This document shows positions 33,728 through 46,006 of a DNA stretch of 64,000 nucleotides, piece by piece. The stretch comes from Trichoplax adhaerens (lineage: Eukaryota; Placozoa; Uniplacotomia; Trichoplacea; Trichoplacidae): positions 339,508-403,507 of the forward strand of contig NW_002060966.1 of the NCBI RefSeq assembly GCF_000150275.1, given 5' to 3'. Each line of letters opens with the position of its first letter. Positions within the stretch are counted from its first letter, which is position 1. Below the pieces are notes generated by a model. The model searched no databases, had not been told where the DNA came from, and saw only the letters and a list, made by a program, of their open reading frames with translations. The translations under genes were made by a program, and so were the position numbers.

Positions 33728-36700
33728 CTTCAAATAAAGAGAGATGAGAAGAATATAATAATGCAGTCCAGCTAGTCAGAAATATTCAAATTTAAATTTC
33801 AGTTGATAACATACATATAATGTATATCATCCAGATGACTTAAGTACATCATTTATTATCGAGTAGTAAGTTGCTTATTGGGAAATTTGAACTTACTAAC
33901 TCTATCGCGGACAAATAAAACGAACTTAAGAATAATAATTGATATGTTGAGATGGTTTTCACGTGATGTCTGGCTATGCCCCTTAGTTTATTATTCATTG
34001 TCTACTTTTCTTTAACTGGTATAGTGATTGAATGGCCAATATGAGAGACCTATAACCATATGTTTTAAATTTAATGCATTTAATTTGTATAATTATGTTA
34101 TAAGAGTATAATCGATTCTTTAAGATCTGTCTTGACGTAGGATTTGTGTGGATACAGTTTACAGATCTTGCACTTTAATTTCTTAAATGATAAACTACTT
34201 TGCATTACCCAAGTAAATATTTTACGATTAGGCTGCATTTTATTCCTACTATTAATTGCGATAGAGTGCTTACTCAGCATTACTAAGGTGTTGCTATTCT
34301 TATTATTGAAAGAAAGAAAAGTTTCTGTACATAAGAGATTGTCGTTATGAAGTAAAAAGTAGTTGTAGCCGTAGCTCTAGGTTTATGTTGATATAGCAAA
34401 GTTGTTCACATTCAACAAAATATCTTATAATATGTATATATAGTAATAGTGTAGTAATTACAATATTAGTACAGAAAGGCGTATGGAAGAGTACAGTAGC
34501 TTAAAATAATGGCAAGCGATTGAATATATTTACTAGATTAAAGAAGAAAAATATAGGTAAAGTTAAAATTATGTTACTTTACACGCCATTAATCTTTTCA
34601 TTACTGATCGAATAGAAGAGGAATAGGCACTATTCTTATAAATATGGCCGATTGATTTCATGCAGTTTCAGATCCCATTTTAATATTGATATCTACTGAT
34701 AGAGCGCTAGCTTGCATTTATTTCATATCTAGATTATTTTTGTCCTCTGTGCAATGATCTCTCTCGCATGTAAAATTGGTCAATCTATTAGAAAGAAGAG
34801 TTCTGTGAGAAAGTTATTAGGTGCTTATGATTTTATGCTACCACATAGGACGATAGATATTCGAAATTAGTACTTAAACTTTCTAGAAATATAATTTCTA
34901 ATCATAATGATTGTCGAATTGGCATTATAATTAGCCACCAAGAATAACGATCGTAACCATAGTTATTTAAATTTAGTTTATTTAACTGATGCACGAAGTA
35001 TACTCTTTATTCGTTAAATCTTTGTCAATTTCAACATTTGAATAGCATAGCTTATTGACCTTGCAATAATTACAATTGGGTTAATTGTTGTCTTGAATGC
35101 CCTAGTAGACAATTTGGAGTTAAATAACTCGTTATTCTTACACATACTTAAAAAGACTTAATATACTCTTGGAGCTGTCATTATATTAAATGTGCACCAA
35201 AGAACGTATTAAGTTTTGTAATTTATAGTAATATTGAAGTAAATTTTTAAGGTACCGTATTAGTGAAGGTTAGAGATCTTGTTTATATCATATTTGGCCA
35301 GAATATGTTATATGTCATATTCCAAGAATACATTGATGAATTGCCATCTTTCAAGCTAGCAATAAACAAAATCAAGTAAACTCATCTTTAATAGCACTAA
35401 TATTCAGTAACGTACAAAAGAGACTTTTTAGTAAACACGTATGCACATTGTAATAATGAAGTAATTTTAAGAGGTACTGCTTTCATGCTTCATTTTTGGC
35501 CACTAAATTTGATTTAAACTTGCGTATATTGCATTATGGACCTGAATCAGAGAATAAAAATCTAGGCTTTGCGATTGTTTACTAATAGTATCCGTTGTTT
35601 ATGATGTTATACTGAACTAATTTAAAGAGCTAGCATTCGTTTTTGTAAACATACTGATAAATTGATGTCGCCAACGATGCCTACCTAATTAAAAGAACTA
35701 CATATTAATTTGTGTCAAATATTGATTATGGAACTAGATTTCATATAATTTTCAATTATATAGTTCAAGGTTAAAATGTATCAATCTGACATATAGCGAT
35801 GCATAGCAGATCGTCAAGCATAATTTTAGATAGTTAATAATTAAGATCTTAAAATTGTTAGAAGCGTATCAATTATCCATTTGAAGGAACTTATAACTTA
35901 AAATGCTCGCAATTCTTTAATTTGAATCTTACGTATTACACAAGGCCAACTAGAGAGCTTTAATGAAGCCAATTTGTCCACAATAGACAGCGAAGTATGC
36001 ATTGTACAACATTTATGTCTGGTGGTTCACTCAATAACGTTTTGCGATAGATTAGTTATGACTAAAGATTGGATCAATCGATAAGAGAGAACTTACTAGC
36101 TATTATGGAGGTTCATACATGATGCTTTCGTAGTAAGATAGGCTTTTCATTGCATTATTTTTGGAAAAAGACAGAAAATAACTTCTTTAACCGTTGCTGA
36201 AAAACAACTGAGCTGTTGCGGAAGTAGCGATAAAAATGAGATAGACAACACTAGCAATTACAAGCTATATATGAAATAGAAATCAATTATATTAACACCT
36301 TATTGTCGATCATATCGCACATAAGGCATATTCAGTAATTAGAACGTACCAAATAGACCCTGCCATAATAGCTCCCTGCTAAGCATGCATAGCTGTGGGT
36401 TATTTATACAATAAATTGAAACAATCTATGTCAACAGAATCTAGCCTATGTCGAGATAAACTATTTTAACGCCATAATAACGAGTACTTCAACTTTCAAT
36501 AAAGTCTAATGTTATATCTGTAATTGATTGCTCTACCTAATTTACAATTGAAGTATCGTAGGAAAATGGTCATGATCGATAGTGTCAACATCATCTAGAA
36601 ATAAATAGCTACCTTTTCGATCTTACAAAATAAAGTGCAACTTTGAATCACTGTTGCATAACGCAAAAATTGAAAGCTATTTTCGATTCTGTGCTCCTTG

Positions 36701-37315
36701 AGGCGAAAACTATCAACTGCATTGTCTATTTGATGGTTAATACTTTAATACAATCTAATATATAGCGATACTCTCCACACAGAAAAATAGAAACTGCTCA
36801 TAATCGCTGTCCTGATATTGCTTTTGAAGACTTTCATAGTAAATAATTTTTAATTTGGAATGATTTAGTTTTTGGGTATGTTGGATTATATAACGGTAAT
36901 GATCACAAAATCGCTAACTGAAGCAATCATGCTAACCAATTATTCTTGGCTGGTTTGGATGAAATACCGCTTATTTAAGATACGGTCGTTCTTTTTTAAA
37001 GGGTTGTATAGCAATAATGATTTACAAGCCTTCTAAGCCATTTTTACAACATTTATTTTATAAAATATCTTATAATACATGTATATACCATGCATCAGCA
37101 ATCAATTGGGGTATCCTAGTTTAATTATTCATTCATAATATCAAAATTTCCTTACAAAATGCTTTATTGAATTCAGGTAACTTGTAGACAAACTCATCAG
37201 ATATACATCTTGTATCAATCTTTTTCGATTCGATAAATATTTTGAACAAGAAAGTTGCTCGTTGTTTTACAACCCTTCATAAAGGTTAATCTATAGTTAC
37301 CATTCTTAGCTAGTG
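33728..37315. other. Spacer between paralogues A and B (3.6 kb)
   Basis: AT-rich, with no supportable gene. Short open frames near 34098-34350 on both strands are mutually overlapping and featureless. Confidence 0.5.
33960..33965. promoter_or_regulatory. CACGTG E-box upstream of paralogue A
   Basis: TTCACGTGATG lies 233 bp 5' of the ATG, in the same relative place as in five other array members. It is a bHLH-type site by sequence; function is inferred. Confidence 0.5.
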
Positions 37316-38065
37316 CTATATCTTACTTGGTATAAATTTCTTAATGAACAGAGTAACATCACGATAGCCTTGATTATACAGTGGAGCAAATATTTTTTCA
37401 TTTCGGTAGCTATAATTGTTAACATTGACACTAGAGATTTTCTTCCAACCAGGCATATGTTCTACGTTTCTTGCCAAAGCTGGATGATATGCGATAGAAC
37501 ATACATGAGTAAAACTGCGACGCTGACAGATACTCTGCAATAGTAACGATAGCATCAGGCTGATGCCCTTGCCACGGTACTGAGATAAAGCACATGTATC
37601 ATCTATATAAATGATACGACTGGGATCATCGTAATCTTTGACTGAAAAATTTTGAAACAAAATGCGACTCATATCCATGATAGGGGCTACTTTTTTTCCA
37701 TAGTACTCTTCCAAGTTTACCTTGACTTCAGCTATAGCTGTATCTACTAAGTAAGCTCCACTAGCGCCGACCAAAACTCCATCTCTAGTTTTAGCGACCA
37801 TTCCCATATTATCTTCCATTGCCTGTTTATAGCTTAATAATGCGCTAGGTAGATAATCTGCTTTACTCACACCCATTAATTTGAAAAACATATTATCTTG
37901 GCTATAAGCTTGTGACATAATCTCTGCAGCTTGCTGGATGTCCCAAGGCTTCATCATTTGATATTTAATATCATTTTTCGGATCGTAAATTTCCGTTAGA
38001 TTCTCATCATGGAATTTTTTAGCTAGTGATAAACTCCATTGCACATTATCTTGATAGCCTGTCAT
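37316..38065 (-). CDS. GNAT-fold acyltransferase paralogue B (subfamily 1)
   Basis: An intronless, 249-residue protein. The acyl-CoA loop is canonical: QYRGKG at residues 162-167 followed by an amphipathic helix (ISLMLSLLLQSI). Upstream come the strand IIYIDDTCAL and the N-terminal helix DIQQAAEIMSQAY, which in GNATs helps form the acceptor site. The C-terminal GWKKISSVNV strand and a final YRDVTLFIKKF are shared with A and C. It is closest to paralogue A. The N-terminal layout recalls insect-type arylalkylamine N-acetyltransferases, but no substrate can be assigned from sequence. The ATG at 38065 fits the alignment, and a CACGTG box lies 238 bp upstream. Confidence 0.85.
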   Translation of the reverse strand: MTGYQDNVQWSLSLAKKFHDENLTEIYDPKNDIKYQMMKPWDIQQAAEIMSQAYSQDNMFFKLMGVSKADYLPSALLSYKQAMEDNMGMVAKTRDGVLVGASGAYLVDTAIAEVKVNLEEYYGKKVAPIMDMSRILFQNFSVKDYDDPSRIIYIDDTCALSQYRGKGISLMLSLLLQSICQRRSFTHVCSIAYHPALARNVEHMPGWKKISSVNVNNYSYRNEKIFAPLYNQGYRDVTLFIKKFIPSKI

Positions 38066-40316
38066 AGTTCGATAAGGATTATAAACGTATGATGATGGTA
38101 TTCCGTTAGATAGGATTTATTCCTTGGTCGATAACGAATAAATTTTGATAATAATCTAATAGTTTGAACCCTCCATAAGATCAGTCAACAAGAAATTTAG
38201 TCAAAGCACACTTGTATTAGCATTAAGCAGTTTGGAAATTTATGCTGTTGGTACGTGATTGAATAATAATATAGAGATAATGATCGTTTACTTTGATAAC
38301 ATCACGTGATTGACAATAGTTCCTATCGATCAAATTATACATAGTAACACTATTTGAGGGACGCGTTGGGCTCTCTATACTGGTTAAAAGCTGTTCAGCT
38401 TAGATGCAACCTTTAATTAGGTCTTAAAAATTTACAAGGCATTGACATTAAACTTGGCTCAAATTTCACATAAGCAGATCATTACAACCTTGAACAATTG
38501 GCTTTTAATGTTTTTATTAATTTTTACTGGAGTATTATTTTATAATATTTCTTTCAAATTTCTAATACAAACCAACAGTGACTGCTACACGTCGGTCAGT
38601 TCAATCAGTAGACAAGTACTAAGGTCTAATTATTGATGAGGCTACATGACTGATGTAGTAGATAAACTAAAATTGCAGTTGGAATCAATAGATCTGACAT
38701 ATTTTGATAGATTACGAATAAAAGGCAACAATTTAGATGGAATACTATTTATCCTCTTCATTGTACAGATTGAATTGACTAAAGGATCTTAAACTGATGA
38801 TACATATATGAGTGATCTTCATGATTAGTTATGACTAACTGTCCGCCTCTGTTCATAATGAACGGTAAATGTTATTAATAACTCTATCGTAGAACTATAA
38901 TATCTAAGTGCTTGACACATAAAGCTTCTCAACAATTACTGTACTAGTGGTATAAAAAACTATCTATATAGGTTGACAATGAACTGGAATAGTGGCTGTG
39001 TAAATCCATTGATATACAGCTATGAAGTTATCTGTATCGAGCTGCTCTATATTTAGAGCTCTCCAACAACTGCTAGCGTTATATACTTGCGTATAGCTGT
39101 TTACATCTATATTGGTTTACAGTAAATGGAAATTGTCCTACTGTACCTGTTTCCGATCACTATGAATATGATATTTGAATCTTCGCTTATTTTATTACTT
39201 AATGATATTTCGTAAATAGAAGAGATGGAGTAAATTAATGCATCATAAAGTAATCATAATTTAAAGTCCTATTCTACAAAATTTCTATGTAATAATGGTG
39301 ATATCCAAGATTAGTATTAAAAGTGACTACGATTATAAGACTTTCATGAGTAGATAAAACATTTGTATTGATTGCAATAGTTATAATAAAATTGACCAAA
39401 GTGCATTGCTAGAATATTGTTTGAAAACAAGGCTGAAAAAGTATGTGGAGGTCTTGATTGCACCAATAATTAAAAATCGATTTCTTGGATCCATTAGTTG
39501 GCCATACATATACAGTATATTAATGCTAAAGCTTGCAACTAGTCTATTTTCTAAGAATATCAGAAATTTTCGTCTGATCTTGAGCACTACTATGGATAAA
39601 GATTTTCCCATCTTCATAGCTATAAAAATTAATATTCTTTTAAGAGCAGGAACTTTCTCAACATTCTCATATCTAGTATTTTGAATAAAAGTGATATATC
39701 GTAATGCAGTATGAACGAGTAGTATACGGATTAGCCTCTATATAAGCTTCCGCCTGGCTATGATATCATTTCAATATCACGTTAATTTTACCTAGATAGA
39801 CCTTGTTCAATCTTTTGTCAGCGATCAAAATAGTTGTTTGTACTCATTAGTGAACAGTATTTAATATGATTTAAGCTAGCAAAGGTCAAATACTTTCGTT
39901 CTGCTTTATTTTCATGATGAAAAAGTGAAAATAATCGATTTTTAGGTCCTTACCAAGAATAGCAATATTTATCTACTTGATGTTTATTTCAGTAAGCAAT
40001 GCAGTATCTTATTGATTGCCAATGCTTTTATTCGTCATTCAATACAACCGAAAACAGAAAAGATATCTGCCTCTTTTATTTATATATATTTTCATGAAAT
40101 AACTTTGACTATTGAATTTATGCATGTTAAATCGTTGTATAAATGAATTTAAAATTAGAAGGTGGTTTACCACTGCCTGTATTACCACTCTATTAAAGGT
40201 CTATTATTGCAACTTTTCGTAATTATTTCTACTATATTTATTCTATTCTTGGAATAATCCCAGTAAGATTCGTCTTGCAATAGCTTTCGACCATAAATTT
40301 ATTATTAAGACCAGTA
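38066..40316. other. Spacer between paralogues B and C
   Basis: No gene seen. The overlapping frames of 78 and 92 codons at 39381-39684 lie on opposite strands of one low-complexity stretch. 39730-40030 is homologous to 43525-43850 (the 3' flank of relic D). Confidence 0.5.
38303..38308. promoter_or_regulatory. CACGTG E-box upstream of paralogue B
   Basis: ATCACGTGAT, a perfect 10-bp palindrome, lies 238 bp 5' of the ATG. Confidence 0.5.
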
Positions 40317-41072
40317 TTACAGTTTGCTAGAGGTGAAATTGCTTAGAACCAACGAAATTTCACGATAACCTTCTTCATACAGCTGGCTGAAGATCTTTTT
40401 ATTCTGATACGTATAGTCACGGATATCAAGGATAGAAACCGTCTTCCACATTTGCATTTGACTTACTGATCTTGCCATTGCAGGATGATAGGAAATGGAA
40501 CAAACCTGGTTTATACCGCGACGTTGGATTAAGCTTTGAAGAATTAACGAATTCATGATACCTATACCTTTACCGTGATATCCAGACGAAACACATACAT
40601 CATCGATATAGTAGATCTGATTATATTTACCATATTTTTTAGGAGGAAAATTTTTAAATAAAGTGTGGCTCACATCTACAATAGGAGCAATTTTCTTTCC
40701 ATATATTTTTTCCAGATCGAGACCAAGATCGAATAATGCCGATGACAATAAATATGCAGCACCTGCGCCCACTATTTTCCCTTCGTTAGTCGTAGAAATT
40801 AGCCCTATACCTTCTTCCAATGCTGTCTTAAATACTTCAATTGCAGTAGGTAGATAGTCTTCTTTGGTTATGTCCAATACTTGAAACATCCTGTTATTCT
40901 CAGCGTAACATTGTGCACAAATATCTGCAGCTTTTTCAATGTCCCATGGCTTAATTAAGCGATACTTAATATTATTTTTACTATCGAAAATTTCAGTTAA
41001 ATTATCTTGATGAAACTTTTTACCCAACGATAAACACCACTGGACGTTATTGTGATAGCTCATCGTATTCAT
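40317..41072 (-). CDS. GNAT-fold acyltransferase paralogue C (subfamily 1)
   Basis: An intronless, 251-residue protein. The acyl-CoA loop GYHGKG (residues 164-169) is intact and is followed by IGIMNSLILQSLIQRR. The strand before it reads QIYYIDDVCV, and the segment DLEKIYGKKIAPIVD is diagnostic of this subfamily. Two in-frame ATGs are possible (41072 or 41063); the second aligns better with B. Relic D at 44396-44904 is a decayed duplicate of this gene together with its 3' flank. A CACGTG box lies 243 bp upstream of the first ATG. Function beyond acyl transfer is not known. Confidence 0.85.
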   Translation of the reverse strand: MNTMSYHNNVQWCLSLGKKFHQDNLTEIFDSKNNIKYRLIKPWDIEKAADICAQCYAENNRMFQVLDITKEDYLPTAIEVFKTALEEGIGLISTTNEGKIVGAGAAYLLSSALFDLGLDLEKIYGKKIAPIVDVSHTLFKNFPPKKYGKYNQIYYIDDVCVSSGYHGKGIGIMNSLILQSLIQRRGINQVCSISYHPAMARSVSQMQMWKTVSILDIRDYTYQNKKIFSQLYEEGYREISLVLSNFTSSKL

Positions 41073-41314
41073 TAATGTTCAAGGGTAATATAAGGAGAAA
41101 ATTTCAGTATTATTTCAGCTGATGAAGGGTAGAACTTTAGACGAGAACCGGTAGGAATGGATTGAATGATTCAATTATGAAAAGAATCAAATCAATCAAA
41201 TTAGCCAGTTGTAACCAAAGAGGATTGTGTAATTTATCCCAAACGTTTTGGTTTACTCTGTCAATTAATACGGGTAATTAATTTAGTCTTTCTGGATAAT
41301 GGGCACGCCATCAT

Positions 41315-41320
41315 CACGTG
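41315..41320. promoter_or_regulatory. CACGTG E-box upstream of paralogue C
   Basis: ATCACGTGAT palindrome 243 bp 5' of the first ATG. Confidence 0.5.
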
Positions 41321-42524
41321 ATAAAAGGATTAAGTTCTAATAATTAACTAAAACTAATTAGCATTGCCTCCTATCGTACTGTACTGTTCAGCAGTGTTAT
41401 TGGGTTTACAGAATTATCTAGCAGCTGTCGGTGATCCATCATGATATAGTAGTACCTTACCTATCCATACAATCTGATACATATCATCGATATTGCCAGC
41501 TACAGAAAAATCTCATCAATCTGATATTTATGTACTCCTACTGTTGAATTGCATAAATAGATAATGATACTCAAATTGTTGGATTCAATTATAATCATCA
41601 TTTCTAATAGATAGAATTCTTATTGAGGCTTTTTATTTTCTTAATCTGCTATCCGTGATCGTATCTTAATGATTAAGAAAGCGTTAAGATTATACTTCTT
41701 ATTTTTGTATGACTTTCATCAAGAATGATTATAATAATAGATTGATTTTACGATGGTATTACTAGATTATCTTCTTAACATACAGCAGCATAAAACTGAC
41801 TGTTAGTAATGTTTTCTCTTATTTCGCACATCTTTATTTAGATAACTGCCAACTTTAACAGTGTTATCCTATTAACAATAACATATATTGATGCATCAAA
41901 ACTATAGATTACTTTGGATTTGATTGAATTTTGTTATCGAAATTTCCGGCAGAGATGTAGTTGAATTCATAACGACCACCTGATGATATTAGACTCTAAG
42001 AAAGTTTTTGCTGCGATAAAACTTTCATTGTAAGTTCAGATAACTGTAAGTAGAAACGAGGTGTTTTAAAAGTATCATAATAAAAGGATGTAAATATACT
42101 GTAAAATAGATTTATCTGTAAGTTTAACAAAGTAATTGTACAAAATAATCGGAAGGGATGAAATGGTGTATTTGCACTATTCGTACTATAAACTTGAAAT
42201 TTTATCGCTGATAGATATAAAGCCCTGTTTTATAGTAAATAGAATAATATGATTCTTAACTTAAGGTTAGAGTAGTATAGCAAACTATTTGATTATGTTT
42301 GTGTGAACTTTCTGCTTTTGTTTCTCTAAAGTGTCCAGGCTTTGTATACGGTTGAGCCTTTACTTAAATGAGAGCAGTTTAAAATGGAGTTAAATCAGTT
42401 CCAAACTTCTTCATTCTATTGGCAAATTCGCTCAACAGCTGCAGTACTCCCATTACTTCTTCAATAGATATTTCAACCGATTACAGAATAGAATCATTTT
42501 ATTTCACAAATACTTAAATTACAA

Positions 42525-42640
42525 ATACGGGTAGAGAAGCTAGTAAAAATATTTTCATTTTACACTTTGAGCATGGTGATGAGCATTTTACCATTGTTTT
42601 TATTAACAATTTAACGTTCGTGATCTATCAGAGATCAATC
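42525..42640 (+). pseudogene. Possible relic of an OCRL-type ASH-domain exon
   Basis: The conceptual peptide NIFILHFEHGDEHF resembles [14 protein letters not shown] of the OCRL gene (exon 29023-29147). Over 39 aligned bases I count 30 identities. No splice sites or other OCRL exons are evident around it. It could be a fragment of a lost paralogue or a chance match. Confidence 0.3.
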
Positions 42641-43524
42641 TTAATCATACATCTATTACTGCAAAAACTTATACTAGAACATTCAAATCCTATGCGTATT
42701 CATACTTATGCAAATTCTAGAATTGTAGATGATGTAATGTCATAACCATCATGGATAACTTTACGAATAGACAATATTGGCAAATACAAGAGAAAGGATT
42801 AATGATACAATTAGACAGTAGTTACAATTGGAAGACCTATTGTACAATTTCGCTATAGATATTATCCAAGATTAGCATGAAGGATATGTATACTGTACAG
42901 TGTAAGCCGCTATTTCAAGAATATTCACAAGTGTACCATCGGCGAGACTATAAAAAGCGGAGTACTAGCTTAGCTTCTCAGTTTCAGTTAGTCATTTGCA
43001 GGATCTTTTGACTATTATTGCTAAGAATATTCTTATGTTTTTCTTTAGCACATTTTACGACTAAGGTTAACGAAAATAAAGTAAAGTATTTTAACCTATT
43101 ACTCAATAGTAGTTTTTTTGTGTAGCTGAGAGTTAGTTCAACTACGATAGGTCCCTAAGTTAGTTGGGAACACAAGTACTAGTGAAGATAGTGTTTAAGA
43201 CCCGGTTTCTTATTACAAAGAAGAAGATTTGTAACAAATGGTAATTGCAAAATTTTCACACAGCAGGTGAAACACTTTGCGTTTCAATTGTTGCGATCCA
43301 CGATATCGAAGCTTACTCCAAGGATATTGACTACGGACAAAAAATTTTCTAAACATCTTGATTTCACTATGATGAGTAAAGGATTTACATACTGTAAATT
43401 GCATGCCTAAATGAATATCCTATCATAATTAAACAGAATAAATTAAAATTGCCGTGAGCTTATAATATTGGAACTGTATCAACATAACCAACGAAAATTT
43501 TATTTTCGTAAAAAGTATGTATAT

Positions 43525-43850
43525 AGATCGACCTTGATATGAGCTTAAGCCTGGCTTTGATATCGGTTCAATTTCACGTTAATTTTTCCCTGAATAGATC
43601 TTGTTTGATCTCTTGTAAATAATCAAAATAGCTACTTATATTTTTTAGTAAACAGCGCTTGATATGATCTAAGCAAGCAAAAGTCAAATACTTTCACTCT
43701 GCTTCATTTTAAAAATGTACAATTATTCGAATTTCCGGCCCTTACTTAGGATAGTTATTAATTAATTTTAATTTATTTGATGTTGATACAGGTCAGTCAT
43801 TGAGTGTCTTACGTATTGCCAATGCTTGCAATCTTTATTAATAAAAAATA
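43525..43850. repeat. Diverged duplicate of 39730-40030 (3' flank of paralogue C)
   Basis: Shared words include CACGTTAATTTT, CTTGTTnnATCT, ATCAAAATAG, GTCAAATACTTTC and ATTGCCAATGCTT in the same order. Together with relic D this shows that a block with gene C and at least 0.6 kb of 3' flank was duplicated. Confidence 0.7.
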
Positions 43851-44395
43851 TGGACCTATGAAGCGATGCAAGTAAATTGTGCACACTATTCTATATGTAC
43901 TAATATCTATAACCTATTAGTCCATATACAAGTAGTAAAATAATATTTGGATAGAATACAACTATTCATCAATGCGTAGATCGACTATTATCACCTTTCT
44001 ACATTTCTTAGTGAGGCAATAGTGAAATGATTTGATTTATGATCCTGCCATTAGTGTTGAGTGAATTTAATCCAGTTGATATTAATTAAAATAAATAGAT
44101 ATTATGTTTATTAAATTGCTAATGTTTACGATCATTAAGGAAATAAAAATAATCATTACCTCTATTAGAATGTTTTACCCTATCATGTATGATTAAGCTT
44201 GGTTATTAAACTCACGTGTGTCCAAGTATTGTGCCTATAATTTCATCCTTATAGGACTCTTTATTATCACTAGTCCATTTGGTGGCTGATTAAAAAACTG
44301 TTTTATACCAGTTCTGGCATATTTATCTTATTCTTGCAAGAAATTTATAGTATTATGATTTGTCTTCGTGGCAATAAATTCGCATAATAAAATGG

Positions 44396-44904
44396 TTATT
44401 GACGATTATCACCGCATGCTGATAGGGTTAAGTTTCCGATAGATGAAAAAATTCCGCGATAGCGTTTATCATAGAGTTGACTGAAGATCTTTTTATTGCG
44501 ATAAGTATAGTTATCGGTATCAACAACAGAAAAAGCCTTCCACGTTTCATTTTTTGAACAGTTCTTACCGATGCAGGATGATATAAAATGGAACAAATCT
44601 GCGTGATACCACGATGTTGGATCAAACTTGGCAGAATTAATGAATTCATACCAATAATACCTTTGCCACGATGTTCATGCAAAACACATATGTCATCGAC
44701 ATAGTAGATATAGTAAAACTTATAACATTCTGGAGTTGAAAAATATTGAAAGTAATTTGTGACTTATATCTACAATTAGAGCAATTTTCTTTCCGTATAT
44801 TTTTCCAGATCTATGCCAAGATTGAATAATTCTACCGATAGTAAATAGGATGTACTGATACCAGCAATTTTTTCATCTGAGAGAATAATTATCATCTATC
44901 ATCG
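44396..44904 (-). pseudogene. GNAT acyltransferase relic D (C-terminal half, frameshifted)
   Basis: This is the C-terminal half of a paralogue C-like gene. Recognisable pieces are YYVDDICV, EHRGKGIIGMNSLIL, ICSILYHPASVRTV and YTYRNKKIFSQLYD, spread over more than one reading frame. An A-run in the LEK segment is one base shorter than in C, causing a frameshift; another lies after the YHPA segment. The N-terminal half is missing: homology stops near 44904, where sequence related to the 3' flank of paralogue J begins. The acyl-CoA loop is intact, but the gene cannot make a full protein. Confidence 0.85.
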
Positions 44905-45015
44905 TTTCTTTATCGATACAAGTACTTTTGATATTGCTGCAGGAAAAATACTAATGTATATAGATGATTATATTATTGTTAGTTAATCATCCTTTCAACT
45001 ATATGAGAATCGTAT

Positions 45016-45773
45016 TCATTTTTTATTATTTTTCCCTATGTCCTTGATAAAGATTTGCACTTCCTTGTAGCCTTTTGCTACCAAATCCAGAAAGACTTTT
45101 TCATCTTTATAGGTATATTCATTTAAATCGATAGAATAAATTAATCGATAGCCAACTGCAAGAGCTCTTTTTGCATGATTGGATTGAAAATAGTGGTTAT
45201 CATTTTGTCATAACCATGTCGAGCACTTATTGCTTCTACTAAAAAACCGCTCAAGAATCCAATAGCCTTACTAGCATATTTTTCACCTCTCAAGCAAGCA
45301 ACATCATCGATAACGATCATTTTCTTTGGATCAAAGGATTCTTTTTTCTCTGCGTCTTCATATAATTGCATCATACAATCCATAATCGGAGCCATAGCTT
45401 CTCCATAGTTATTAATAACGTTCTCGCCCGCTGTCACTTCAGTTACCTTACTATAAACATAACCAATTCCTACTCCAACTAATTTATTATTTTCTATATC
45501 TCGAGCAACGATTGCTAATTTATCTTCCATCGCCAATCGGCATTCAAATTTAGCAGCAAGGATATACTGCTCGACCGTAACACCTCGACTTTTATAAATT
45601 TCATTTTGTTCAATAAAAGAGATAGCAATGACTTTCATAGCTTCATCCATATCTTCTTCTTGCATAATACTATACCGTATATTGTTTTTTTCATCGACGA
45701 TAAAGGGAGAATCGCTATCTCGAAATTGTTTATAAAGCTCTAGTACATGTTCCATAGGATTGTGTTTAGCCAT
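45016..45773 (-). pseudogene. GNAT acyltransferase paralogue E (subfamily 2, single-base frameshift)
   Basis: It encodes the same 252-residue protein as J and K except for one lost base. A T-run at about 45167-45171 (plus strand) has five Ts against six in J. That shifts the frame after FNPIMQK and ends the reading frame after 210 residues. The remaining C-terminus, ending KDIGKNNKK, is intact in the next frame down to the TGA at 45016-45018. The 758-base span against 759 in J and K confirms one deleted base. Everything upstream, including the CACGTG box 228 bp before the ATG, is preserved. Either a very young pseudogene or a sequencing or assembly error in a homopolymer. Confidence 0.8.
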
Positions 45774-46000
45774 GTTGAAATCGTTGCAGTTTGATGTTTA
45801 GTAATATAATTGAACCTATCCACAAATGAAATAGTACAGTAAATGACTGTTAGATACAGGAGTACTTTAGCAAAGACAGATTGAAAGTGATGATGGAGAC
45901 CACAAGAACTTCTATCTGCGATTTTAGCCGTAGGTGAAAAGGGCTGAGATCAAGAATGTGCCAAGGTCATGTGAAAATCGATGATGGAGCTAGCAATCAC

Positions 46001-46006
46001 CACGTG
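46001..46006. promoter_or_regulatory. CACGTG E-box upstream of paralogue E
   Basis: ATCACCACGTGATAG lies 228 bp 5' of the ATG and is identical in K. Confidence 0.5.

Larger units (their letters stand above)
41073..44395. other. Spacer between paralogue C and relic D
   Basis: AT-rich with no intact gene. It holds a possible ASH-domain relic at 42525-42640, a promoter-like patch near 42955-43080 (TATAAAAAG followed by AATAAAG) that might belong to another LTR, and the repeat at 43525-43850. Confidence 0.5.

Noticed and set aside
39381-39684. Opposite-strand frames of 78 and 92 codons
   Set aside because: Both span the same AT-rich sequence, with no similarity to known families and no link to array genes.
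42955-43190. Possible fourth LTR (TATAAAAAG, AATAAAG)
   Set aside because: No TGT...ACA ends with flanking duplication could be identified.
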